A stretch of 64,000 nt of DNA from Rubricoccus sp038746605 (GTDB taxonomy: Bacteria; Bacteroidota; Rhodothermia; Rhodothermales; Rubricoccaceae). The first letter of the stretch is position 1, and every line of letters begins with the position of its first letter. Below, in pieces: positions 52,623-60,634 of this stretch. The stretch covers positions 62,001 to 126,000 of the forward strand of contig JBCDKM010000004.1 in assembly GCA_038746605.1 (NCBI GenBank), read 5' to 3'. A model generated the notes under the pieces. That model did not search any database, was not told the DNA's origin, and saw only the letters and a program-made list of their open reading frames with translations. A program made the position numbers and the translations under genes.

Positions 52623-52817
52623 TCAGCGGAGGCAGTCATCGCAGCGGCCGTCACAGCTCAGTTCGCTGTGTCGTACAGGCCGTTTGCAGCAGGGACAGCG
52701 CGTAACGGGGTTGGCACGGCGGCCGATCTCGGCGAGCAGCATTCCAGTGCTGGTCGCGCTGAGCGTGAGTTTGGAGAGTGGCGGGCGCGTACCGCGTCCT
52801 TGAGGGGTACCTTGCAT
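52623..52817 (-). CDS. Small zinc-ribbon-like protein
   Basis: 64 residues, divergent from cas3. ATG at 52817 has a good ribosome-binding site (AGAGGA, 4-9 bp upstream). The C-terminal 25 residues contain CPCCKRPVRHSELSCDGRCD and end DCLR: a CxxC pair followed by CxxxCxxC, as in small zinc ribbons. The N-terminus is basic and disordered. No known family is recognised. Its position inside the cas control region could mean a regulatory role or just a passenger gene. Confidence 0.6.
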   Translation of the reverse strand: MQGTPQGRGTRPPLSKLTLSATSTGMLLAEIGRRANPVTRCPCCKRPVRHSELSCDGRCDDCLR

Positions 52818-52851
52818 GGTTCCTCTGATCTAGATGGTCGGGGTTTACAAA

Positions 52852-52892
52852 GCGCGTCGTCCGTCCAGCCGGTCAAGCAGCGGACGACGCGC
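52852..52892. promoter_or_regulatory. 12-bp inverted repeat in the cas3 control region
   Basis: GCGCGTCGTCCG (52852-52863) and CGGACGACGCGC (52881-52892), perfect arms, 17-nt centre. It lies between the zinc-ribbon gene start and the cas3-side promoter. It could be an operator (for example for the WYL protein) or a terminator; on the minus strand it is followed by TTTG only. Confidence 0.6.
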
Positions 52893-52915
52893 CCCCAAGG
52901 TAGCGGCGCTAAAAG

Positions 52916-52937
52916 GTTTGCGCCGATGCCTTATAAT
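52916..52937 (+). promoter_or_regulatory. Promoter of the cas3-side transcript with overlapping pseudo-protospacer
   Basis: A perfect TATAAT box lies at 52932-52937; no good -35 is seen. Immediately upstream, 52916-52932 matches the first 17 nt of the pseudo-spacer at 52971 in 14 positions (mismatches at 6, 9 and 12). It is preceded by AAG (52913-52915), a canonical type I-E PAM on the correct side. Cascade bound here would cover the -10 box and start point. Confidence 0.75.
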
Positions 52938-52941
52938 GCTT

Positions 52942-53031
52942 CCGACTCCCCGAACAGCGGGGGTGAACCGGTTTGAGCAGAGGCCTTCCCTCCGCGAAAC
53001 CACCTGTCCCCAGGTCACTGGGGTCGCTGCA
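52942..53031 (+). ncRNA. Degenerate single-spacer mini-CRISPR: crRNA-like guide in the cas3 leader (CreR/CreA-like)
   Basis: Pseudo-repeat 1 (52942-52970, 29 nt) keeps a CCCCG/CGGGG hairpin and ends GTGAACCG, 7 of 8 identical to the array's handle ATGAACCG. Pseudo-spacer 52971-53002 is exactly 32 nt. Pseudo-repeat 2 (53003-53031) starts CCTGTCCCCAG and keeps the full array stem CCCCAG/CTGGGG, with only the loop changed (GTCA for TCGC), but has lost the handle. The period is 61, as in the array. The predicted start point (about 52944) falls at the beginning of pseudo-repeat 1. Cas6e cutting at pseudo-repeat 2 would release a guide and trim the cas3 mRNA leader. Family comparison: CreA/CreR crRNA-like RNAs of type I systems. 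The function is inferred. Confidence 0.78.
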
Positions 53032-53091
53032 CCAAAGTTGTCCAAGTACCGAAACGGCTAGAGGCATATTCTCGGAAACACGTCGTCTCCC

Positions 53092-56000
53092 ATGCTGGAT
53101 CTCTCTCCTGATTCTGCCCGGCTCTTCTGGGCTAAAACAGACCGCCTCAAGGCCGGTACAACGCCGCTGAGCTACCATCCCCTCGCGTTCCACAATCTCG
53201 ATGTGGCCGCGGCAGGAGTTGCCATCCTCGACTCGAATCCGCTTCTGCGCGCGCGCCTCTGCAGTGAGCTTGACCTAGAGGATTGCGACAGCCTTCGCCT
53301 GCTGGTCGCAACTCTGCTGGCCTTGCACGATGTCGGGAAGTTCGCCGAACGCGAGTTCCAAGCGCGACGCGGCAAAAGAGTTCAGGAGCTCCTCCTCAAG
53401 CTGCGCGGAAGGCCGGTCGAGGCCCCTCAAGATCCTACCGTGGGGCATGACACACTCGGTTACGTGCTGTGGCGAGACCAACTCCATCAGCAGTTGTGGG
53501 ACGTAGACGCATTGGGCCTTCAGTCCATGCTTGCAGACGATCCGGATGGAGACGGCGAGGCTTTCGATGCATGGGAAGTCATCGAGCCGCTTGTCCAGGC
53601 CGTGACCGGCCACCACGGCTCTCCTCCACGGCCCGAGGGACGTGGAAGCGCTCGCTATTTCGACGGTGAAGCACGCGAGGCGGCGGTGATGTACACCCGC
53701 GAGACCCTCGACGTACTCCCCGCAGTACTGGAGACGGCAGACGCGAAGCCGCTCGCGTCCTGGACCTACGAAGGCGGCGTGGCGAGGGCGCGCCGGGCGT
53801 CGTGGCTGCTAGCTGGGCTCGCCGTGCTCGCCGACTGGCTCGGCTCCAACACCGACTACTTCCCGCTCTACTGCGAGGAGGCGGCCATGTGCGAGGTTCC
53901 CGACCTGGAGACCTACTGGCGCACGGAGGCATGGCCGAGGGCGCAACAGGCGGTGCAACGTGCCGGGGTCGCGGCCTCCGCAGCGTCTGCCGTCGTGGAA
54001 ACGGAGGCGCTGTCAACGCTCTTTCCGCAGCACGCTGGACACACCCCGACGCCGCTCCAGGCATACGCGGCGGCGTTCGGGCCGGGCGAGGGTCCCCACC
54101 TCGTGATGCTGGAGGACGCGACCGGGTCGGGCAAAACGGAGGCCGCCGTCCTCCTCGCCCATCGCCTCCTCTCAGCCCAGGTGGTGGATGGTCTGTACAT
54201 CGGGCTCCCCACGAGAACCACAGCGGACCACATGCACAAGCGGCTTGGGGTCAACGAAAAGGAGGAGGGCACACCCCCGTACCGTCGCCTCTTCAGCGCG
54301 GATGCGCGCCCGTCGTATCTGCTCGCGCACAGCGCCCGCGAACAGAACGATCTGTTCAAAGACACCCTCCGGTTCGACGATCCCCACGCCGATCCGCTCG
54401 GCACCTACGGCGAGACTGAGGCCAGCGCGTCTGAGGACGCTCCGGCTCCCCGTCCCGGCCAGGCGGAGTGCGCTGCCTGGCTCGCCGACGGTCGCAAGCG
54501 CGCTCTCCTGGCAGATGTCGGCGTCGGAACCATCGATCAGGCGCTGCTCGCCGTCCTGCCGGTTCGGCATCAGTCGCTGCGCGTGCTCGGCCTCGCCACG
54601 GGCGTCCTCATCGTAGACGAGGTCCACGCCTACGACGAATACGTCAGCGGCCTGCTGCGTCAGCTTCTTCGGATGCAGGCGGCTTTGGGCGGAAGCGCGA
54701 TCCTGCTCTCGGCCACGCTCCCGCGCGACCAGAGGCAAAAACTCCTGGACGCCTTCCATAGCGGCCTCCGGGACGCCGGGCGCGTCGACAGGGCCACGCC
54801 GACGCTCGAATGCGATGCGTTCCCTCTCGCCACCCGATACGATGCCCGCGAAGGACTTCATGAGACGCCGGTGGACTCACGGACAGGCTCCGAGCGCAGC
54901 GTCGATGTCCGGTTCGAATCAGAGGAAGCGGAAGTGCGCCGCCACCTGCTCGGCGCCGCCGAGGCGGGCCGGTGCGCCGTCTGGATCCGCAACACGGTCC
55001 ACGACGCGCGCGAGGCGTACGAGGCGCTTCTTCGGGAGGCCCCGGACCCCGACCGCGTGACACTGCTCCACGCCCGTTTCGCCCTGTCAGATCGCTCCGA
55101 GACCGAGACGCAGCTCCGCCGCTGGTTCGGGCCGGAGAGCACGCCGGAGGATCGCGCGGGGCGCATCCTCGTCGCCACGCAGGTCGTCGAGCAGTCGCTC
55201 GACCTCGACTTCGACTCGATGGTATCGGACCTCGCGCCGGTCGATCTGCTGATCCAGCGGGCCGGTCGCCTGCACCGTCACCGGCGAGAGGCCGACGGGC
55301 GCCCCTTGGAGGGCGATGCGCCGGATGCGCGCGGCAGGGCCACACTCCTCGTCCTCGCGCCACCGCTGACGGAGGACACCTCGCTCGACTCGGTCAAGGC
55401 GTCGCTCTCAGAGAAGGAGGCCAAGGCTCACGCTCGCGCCGAGAAGAAGGGCGACGGCGATGCGTACCTCTCCGAGCGCTTGCAAGCAGTCCACGAAGAG
55501 GCCGCGAGCGCGTGGCTGAAGGTCTACGAAGAACTCTTCCCGCGTGCCCGCTACGTCTACCCGCACACCGGCCAGCTCTGGCGCTCCGCGCGCGTCCTCA
55601 CCGACCTCGGGCGGATCACCATTCCCGACGATGCCCGCGCGCTCCTTCGGCGCGTGTACGACGAGGAGCACGCGCCCGAGATTCCCGAGGCCCTCCGCGT
55701 GCCCACGCAGCGGGCGTTGAACGAGTTGGCGATGGCGCGCGGACGCGCCGGACAGAGCGCGCTGCACGTCGCTGGAGGCTATGGCGGACTCAAAGCGGGA
55801 GGCCTGCATTGGTTCTCGGACGAGAAGACGCCGACCCGCCTCGGCGAGCCGACGACGACGGTGCGCCTTGCCCGATGGCTCCTTGAGGGAGACGAGGGCC
55901 AACTGCTCCCGTGGGCAGGCGACGCGCCCGACGACTGGCTCCGCAGCAACCTGCCCGTACGCCAGTCGATCATCGGGGCCGAGATGCTGACTCGGCCTGC

Positions 56001-56265
56001 CGCTGGCAAGGAAGACCCGAAGGCCAAGAAGGCGCGCGACAAGGCGTTCAAGTCTGCCCTCGTAGCCGCTCGCAAGACGATGCCCGACGGTGGGCGGTGG
56101 AGCGTCCTGGTCGTGCTCGGAGGGAACACCGACGGTACGTGGGAAGGCAAAGCGAAGGCTCTCCGCGCCAAATGGAAGAAGGGCAAGACGCTCAAGCTGG
56201 AGGGACAGGAGGAGAAGCCCGTCACCGTCACGTATTCCAGCACTCTCGGCCTCTCGACCCGATGA
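53092..56265 (+). CDS. cas3: CRISPR-associated helicase-nuclease Cas3, type I-E
   Basis: 1057 residues, longer than E. coli Cas3 (888). The N-terminal HD nuclease has SYHPLAFHNLDVAAAG and LLALHDVGKFAERE (His79-Asp80, Lys83). The SF2 helicase has Walker A EDATGSGKTEAAVLL near 345, LPTRTTADHM, DEVH in LIVDEVHAYDEYVSG near 508, SATLPRDQ and QVVEQSLDLDFD. The C-terminal region is lysine-rich. Cas3 degrades DNA after Cascade binding. It is the first gene of a tightly overlapping interference operon, and its ~150-nt leader contains the mini-CRISPR. Confidence 0.97.
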   Translation: MLDLSPDSARLFWAKTDRLKAGTTPLSYHPLAFHNLDVAAAGVAILDSNPLLRARLCSELDLEDCDSLRLLVATLLALHDVGKFAEREFQARRGKRVQELLLKLRGRPVEAPQDPTVGHDTLGYVLWRDQLHQQLWDVDALGLQSMLADDPDGDGEAFDAWEVIEPLVQAVTGHHGSPPRPEGRGSARYFDGEAREAAVMYTRETLDVLPAVLETADAKPLASWTYEGGVARARRASWLLAGLAVLADWLGSNTDYFPLYCEEAAMCEVPDLETYWRTEAWPRAQQAVQRAGVAASAASAVVETEALSTLFPQHAGHTPTPLQAYAAAFGPGEGPHLVMLEDATGSGKTEAAVLLAHRLLSAQVVDGLYIGLPTRTTADHMHKRLGVNEKEEGTPPYRRLFSADARPSYLLAHSAREQNDLFKDTLRFDDPHADPLGTYGETEASASEDAPAPRPGQAECAAWLADGRKRALLADVGVGTIDQALLAVLPVRHQSLRVLGLATGVLIVDEVHAYDEYVSGLLRQLLRMQAALGGSAILLSATLPRDQRQKLLDAFHSGLRDAGRVDRATPTLECDAFPLATRYDAREGLHETPVDSRTGSERSVDVRFESEEAEVRRHLLGAAEAGRCAVWIRNTVHDAREAYEALLREAPDPDRVTLLHARFALSDRSETETQLRRWFGPESTPEDRAGRILVATQVVEQSLDLDFDSMVSDLAPVDLLIQRAGRLHRHRREADGRPLEGDAPDARGRATLLVLAPPLTEDTSLDSVKASLSEKEAKAHARAEKKGDGDAYLSERLQAVHEEAASAWLKVYEELFPRARYVYPHTGQLWRSARVLTDLGRITIPDDARALLRRVYDEEHAPEIPEALRVPTQRALNELAMARGRAGQSALHVAGGYGGLKAGGLHWFSDEKTPTRLGEPTTTVRLARWLLEGDEGQLLPWAGDAPDDWLRSNLPVRQSIIGAEMLTRPAAGKEDPKAKKARDKAFKSALVAARKTMPDGGRWSVLVVLGGNTDGTWEGKAKALRAKWKKGKTLKLEGQEEKPVTVTYSSTLGLSTR

Positions 56266-57983
56266 TGTTTGACGCCTACGACCTGCTCCGGGAGCAATGG
56301 CTCCCCGTCCGTTACGAGGACGGCCACGTCGCGTCCATCGCGCCGCACGAGATCACGACGGCCCACGATGAACACGGGCTGCCCGTGGACCTCGCGTGGT
56401 CCCGCCCGGACTTCAACGGGGCCATGATCCAGTTCCTCATCGGCCTCGTCCAGACGATCTACGCGCCGACGAACCGCCGGGCGTGGCGCAAAAGGTTGAG
56501 CGCCCCTCCAACATCGGATGTACTTGCAGACGCCTTCGCCCCCGTCGCCTCCGCTTTCGTGCTGCACACCAGCCCCGAGGGCGGCGGTTTCATGCAGGAC
56601 CCCGGCGACCTCGGCTTGAAGCAGAAGGACATCAAGCCCGCCGCGTGGCTCCTCATCGACGCGCCGACGGACAACACCATCAAGACCAACAAGGACCACT
56701 TCACGCACTCGCTCGACGCCCGCACGCTCTCGATGGGCGAGGCAGCGGCGGCGCTCTACACACTTCAGACGTTCGCGCCGGGAGGAGGGCCGGGGCAGCG
56801 GACCTCGCTCCGCGGCGGAGGCCCCCTCACCACGCTCCCGCTCGGACGCACGCTGTGGGAGACCGTCTGGCTCTCCGTGCTCCCGGAGGACGAGTTCGAT
56901 GCCCTCGGCAGCACCAGCGAGTATTCCGAAGCCGAGGGAGACTCCACCTTTCCCTGGCTCGCGCCGCCAGACGAGCCGATCACGAGTGACCGTGACGAGC
57001 CGATGACTCGCGAGAGCGGACACCCGCTCCAGATGTATTGGGCCATGCCCCGCCGCATCCAACTTCGGGTCCAACCGTGCCCCGATACTGAAGAGGCGCG
57101 CGTGACGGGATTCCTCACGCGCCCGCGCGGGGCGAACTACGACGGGAGTTGGGAGCATCCGCTCTCGCCGTACGGCACCACCTCGGAGGGCGTCCTGATT
57201 GCGCAGAAGGGAAGTAGCGAACGGCTTCAGTACAACCATTGGGTGGGTCTCGTCACCAATCGAGCCGCAACGCGCCCGGCGCTCGTCGTGCGTGCGTTGC
57301 CGGGACGACTGCCGCGCGAGCGACTTCGGCAGCACGTCCGAGGGGGAGACGCCCCGCTGCTGTGGGCGTTTGGCTATGACATGGACAACGCAAAGGCGCG
57401 TCTGTGGATCGAGAGCCGCCAGATCCCCATCGTCCTGGCCGACCTGGCGGCGGATGATGACGTGCGCGAAGCCCTCGAAGTGTTTGTGGAGCAGGTCGCG
57501 CTGGCGGCGGATGTGCTTGCCGGTGCCCTGCGGAAGCACCTCCGCGAGGCGCTCCTCGCCAAGCTCGCGCTGGAGCGCGGACGGCTCCGAGGCATCCAGG
57601 TCCCCAAGAAGCTGTCGAGCGCCTCCGGCGTCATCCTCGATCAGGCCGCGCGCCGCTTCTGGCTCGACACCGAGGCGCGCTTCCTTCAGGCCATCAAGGA
57701 GGCCCGGAGGCTCTGCGAGGAGCCCCCTGACGACCTCGAAGCCACGCTCCGCACCGTCCGCATCGACTGGCTCGCGGACGTGAAGCCGGTGCTCCTCGGC
57801 ATCTACGACGATGTGGCAGCGCGTGCCTCCGACCCGGCCAGCCGCACGGTCGCCCGGCAGCGCCTCAGCCTCGCCGCGACGCCCACGGCACAGGCCAGCC
57901 GCGATGTGTGCAAGGCGCTCGGGCTTCCGCTTCCACGGAAGCCTTCCCGCAAGAAAAAAACTCCGTCACCGAGTCCGTCATGA
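56262..57983 (+). CDS. cas8e: Cascade large subunit Cas8e (Cse1/CasA)
   Basis: 573 residues. The start ATGATG overlaps the cas3 stop. FDAYDLLREQWLPVRYEDGH, FNGAMIQFLIGLVQTIYAP, TLSMGEAAAALYTLQTFAPG and GGPLTTLPLGRTLWETVWL are the family blocks. Cas8e recognises the PAM and recruits Cas3. The C-terminal four-helix bundle is present (residues ~400-560) and the last residues are Lys/Pro/Ser-rich. The stop overlaps cse2 by 4 bp. Confidence 0.95.
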   Translation: MMFDAYDLLREQWLPVRYEDGHVASIAPHEITTAHDEHGLPVDLAWSRPDFNGAMIQFLIGLVQTIYAPTNRRAWRKRLSAPPTSDVLADAFAPVASAFVLHTSPEGGGFMQDPGDLGLKQKDIKPAAWLLIDAPTDNTIKTNKDHFTHSLDARTLSMGEAAAALYTLQTFAPGGGPGQRTSLRGGGPLTTLPLGRTLWETVWLSVLPEDEFDALGSTSEYSEAEGDSTFPWLAPPDEPITSDRDEPMTRESGHPLQMYWAMPRRIQLRVQPCPDTEEARVTGFLTRPRGANYDGSWEHPLSPYGTTSEGVLIAQKGSSERLQYNHWVGLVTNRAATRPALVVRALPGRLPRERLRQHVRGGDAPLLWAFGYDMDNAKARLWIESRQIPIVLADLAADDDVREALEVFVEQVALAADVLAGALRKHLREALLAKLALERGRLRGIQVPKKLSSASGVILDQAARRFWLDTEARFLQAIKEARRLCEEPPDDLEATLRTVRIDWLADVKPVLLGIYDDVAARASDPASRTVARQRLSLAATPTAQASRDVCKALGLPLPRKPSRKKKTPSPSPS

Positions 57984-58585
57984 GCTCAGATCTCACTTCG
58001 TTCGAAACCGCCACTGGCGATTGGCACCGATGGCTCGATAGCCAGCCGGGGCACCGCGCCGCGCTCCGCCGCGCGGGGTCGCTCGCCGAGGTGCGAGGGC
58101 GATCAGCCGGAGGTCCGTCCTCGCTTCCGTTCGTCCGCTTGCAGTCTCGCCTGCAGAAGGCGAGCGCCGATCAAGTCGCCATCGTCGCGGGGCTTCTCGC
58201 CTTCCTGTCACCTGAGCAGAAGCCATCCGACACTCCAGCCGAGGCCGACGAGCCTGCCTCCATCAGCACGCGGGCGTGTGCTCAGGCGCTCGGGCGCTTC
58301 CTCGCCAACGGCGGAGGCAAGCGCGGGCTGACGGAGATCCGCTTCCGCCGCATCCATGCGGTCGAAAACGGAGACCGCGAGGAGCTCTTCCTCCGCCTCG
58401 GGCGGGTCGTGCGCGCCTACCGCGGAGAGATCAAACCCAAGCACGGGATTCGCCCCCTCGATGTCGCCAGCACGGCCTACTGGTGGGGCGACACCGTGCG
58501 CGAAGCCCTCGCCCTCGGCTACTACACCGCCGTGCTCAGCAGCCTCGAAGAAGATCCCGACACCCACTCCACGACACTTGCCTAG
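57980..58585 (+). CDS. cse2: Cascade small subunit Cse2 (Cas11e/CasB)
   Basis: 201 residues from the ATG overlapping the cas8e stop. WHRWLDSQPGHRAALRRAGS, then RFRRIHAVENGDREELFLRL and GIRPLDVASTAYWWGDTVRE match the all-helical Cse2 family. Two copies form the belly of Cascade and hold the displaced strand. The gap to cas7e is only 4 bp. Confidence 0.94.
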   Translation: MSSDLTSFETATGDWHRWLDSQPGHRAALRRAGSLAEVRGRSAGGPSSLPFVRLQSRLQKASADQVAIVAGLLAFLSPEQKPSDTPAEADEPASISTRACAQALGRFLANGGGKRGLTEIRFRRIHAVENGDREELFLRLGRVVRAYRGEIKPKHGIRPLDVASTAYWWGDTVREALALGYYTAVLSSLEEDPDTHSTTLA

Positions 58586-58589
58586 CCCT

Positions 58590-59843
58590 ATGTCTCGCTT
58601 CTTGCAGCTTCATCTGCTCACCTCCTACCCGCCGAGCAATCCCAACCGGGACGACCTCGGCCAACCCAAGACCGCGCGCATCGGCGGGCACCTGCGCCAG
58701 CGCGTGTCCTCGCAGAGCCTCAAGCGGGCGTGGCGCACCTCCGAAGCCTTTCGCGAGGAACTCGGTGCGGGCGAGATCGAGCTTTCCGATGGCTTCCGCG
58801 AGGCCCTTCTGCAGAGCGACCTCAACGTGGAGCGGCTACACGCCCACCTCGGGATTCGGACAAAGGATCTCGGCATCGCCACCTACCGCGCCTTCGAAGC
58901 AGGCGGGATGGAGGACGAGAAGCAGCGTCGAGCGTGGACGGAACCCATCGTCACGGCATTTGCCAAGAGGGCTAGACCGAACACAAAGACCCTCAAGGAG
59001 AATCCGCTCGCGGATCTACAGACGGGCCAACTCGTCCTGTTCTCTGCCGAGGAACTCAAGGCAGTGGACGAACTAGTCACCACGCTCATTGGGCGAAAAG
59101 ACGAGAAGGACGCCGCGCCGACGAAGGAAGAACTCGATCTGCTCCGAGAGGATCACGCCGCGACTGATCTCGCGCTCTTCGGGCGGATGCTCGCCGACAA
59201 GTCCCGGTTCAGCGGCGAGGCCGCTGCGCAGGTCGCCCACGCCTTCACGGTCGATGTGGTCAAGATCGAAGACGACTTCTTCACCGCCGTGGACGATCTC
59301 AACCTCTCACCCCGCACCGACGCGGAGGACGAGGACCGCGGCGCGGCCCACCTCGGAGAGGTCGGCTACGGATCCGGGGTCTACTACGTCTACGCCTGCA
59401 TCGACTGCGAGAGCCTACGGGACAACCTGAGCGGGGCCGAGGACGCGGACACACTCCGTGACCGCGCCCTCAAGGCGTTCGCGCACGCGGCCCTGACCGT
59501 CACGCCCTCGGGCAAGCGCAACACGTTCGCCCACCACACCTACGCGCACGTCGCCCTCGCCGAGCGCGGAGACCAGCAGCCCCGCTCGCTCGCCGTCGCG
59601 TTCCTCTCTCCGGTGGAGAGCGAGCGTGGCGGCAAGAGCCCTCTCGACGTGGCCGCCGAGCGCCTGAAGGCTACGTGGGAGCACACCGACACCGTCTACG
59701 GTGCGTGCGCCGACGACCGCTACGTGCTCGACAACCGCCCGCCTCCGGTCGACGCGCGCCTCTCCTCGGACGGCACCCGCGACGGCTTCCTCGACTTCGT
59801 GGCCGGAGGATCCGGTAACGTGACAGCGCCCGGAAACGCATGA
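58590..59843 (+). CDS. cas7: Cascade backbone subunit Cas7e (Cse4/CasC)
   Basis: 417 residues from ATG at 58590 (MSRFLQLHLLTSYPPSNPNR). RIGGHLRQRVSSQSLKRAWR is the conserved Cas7e N-terminal block, and GSGVYYVYACIDCESLRDNL and KRNTFAHHTYAHVALAERGD follow. Six copies line the crRNA. It overlaps cas5e by 4 bp. Confidence 0.97.
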   Translation: MSRFLQLHLLTSYPPSNPNRDDLGQPKTARIGGHLRQRVSSQSLKRAWRTSEAFREELGAGEIELSDGFREALLQSDLNVERLHAHLGIRTKDLGIATYRAFEAGGMEDEKQRRAWTEPIVTAFAKRARPNTKTLKENPLADLQTGQLVLFSAEELKAVDELVTTLIGRKDEKDAAPTKEELDLLREDHAATDLALFGRMLADKSRFSGEAAAQVAHAFTVDVVKIEDDFFTAVDDLNLSPRTDAEDEDRGAAHLGEVGYGSGVYYVYACIDCESLRDNLSGAEDADTLRDRALKAFAHAALTVTPSGKRNTFAHHTYAHVALAERGDQQPRSLAVAFLSPVESERGGKSPLDVAAERLKATWEHTDTVYGACADDRYVLDNRPPPVDARLSSDGTRDGFLDFVAGGSGNVTAPGNA

Positions 59844-60634
59844 CCGATCATCTGCTCTTTCAGCTCTACGGACCGTTCGCCTCGTGGGGCGAGATCGCCG
59901 TCGGCGAAATCCGCCCGACCGCTGACCATCCGACGAAGTCGGCGGTGCTTGGGATCGTCGGGGCAGCGCTCGGGCTTCGGCGCGAGCAGGAACGCGAGCA
60001 TCGCTCCCTCGCGGAGGGTCTGCTCTACGCCGTCGAGGTCTACCGTTCTGGCCTCCTCCTGCGCGACTTCCACACGGTGCAGGTTCCAGAAAAGACGCTT
60101 CCGGCCTACGGTCGCACCCGCGCGGACGCTCTCCGCCATGCCAAGGACCAGGAGGCCAATCCGCTCGTCAGCTACCGAGAGTACCGCTCCGACCCGTACA
60201 CCATCGTCGCGCTGCGTGTGCGCTCGGGGGTCTCTCTGCCGTGGTCCCTCGCAGACCTCAAGGCCCATCTCAAACGCCCGCGCTTCCCGCTGTACCTCGG
60301 GCGAAAAGCCTGCCCGCCCGCCCTTCCACTCTGCCCCGTGATTCTCAGCGCCGTGCGATTCGCGGACGCCTTCAAGGCCGCGCGCCACCGTGAGGAGGTT
60401 CAGCAGGTGGCCCGGCTCATACATGGCAACAAAGACGGCCCTCGCTTCGCAGAGCGTCTCGCAGGAAAGCCCGATGTGCTCTCCGATGTGTTTTGGGAAG
60501 GAGATCCGGACGAGTGGCCGGGTGAGGCTCCGGTTCGTACCGAGCGTTGGGATCACCCGACAAGCCGGACTCGCTGGGAGTTCGCCCCTCGTAGCGAGTG
60601 GGTCCTTCGCCGTTTAGAAACCCCCTCGTCGTGA
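59840..60634 (+). CDS. cas5: Cascade subunit Cas5e (CasD)
   Basis: 264 residues. LFQLYGPFASWGEIAVGEIR and PTADHPTKSAVLGIVGAALG form the characteristic N-terminus; PRFPLYLGRKACPPALPL is in the middle. Cas5e caps the 5' handle of the crRNA. It starts within the cas7e stop, and its own stop overlaps the GTG start of cas6e (GTGA). Confidence 0.96.
   Translation: MTDHLLFQLYGPFASWGEIAVGEIRPTADHPTKSAVLGIVGAALGLRREQEREHRSLAEGLLYAVEVYRSGLLLRDFHTVQVPEKTLPAYGRTRADALRHAKDQEANPLVSYREYRSDPYTIVALRVRSGVSLPWSLADLKAHLKRPRFPLYLGRKACPPALPLCPVILSAVRFADAFKAARHREEVQQVARLIHGNKDGPRFAERLAGKPDVLSDVFWEGDPDEWPGEAPVRTERWDHPTSRTRWEFAPRSEWVLRRLETPSS

Noticed and set aside
52834..53061. 75-residue plus-strand open frame across the mini-CRISPR, considered as a toxin
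   Set aside because: No ribosome-binding site, no recognisable toxin features, and its codons are the hairpin and pseudo-spacer elements.
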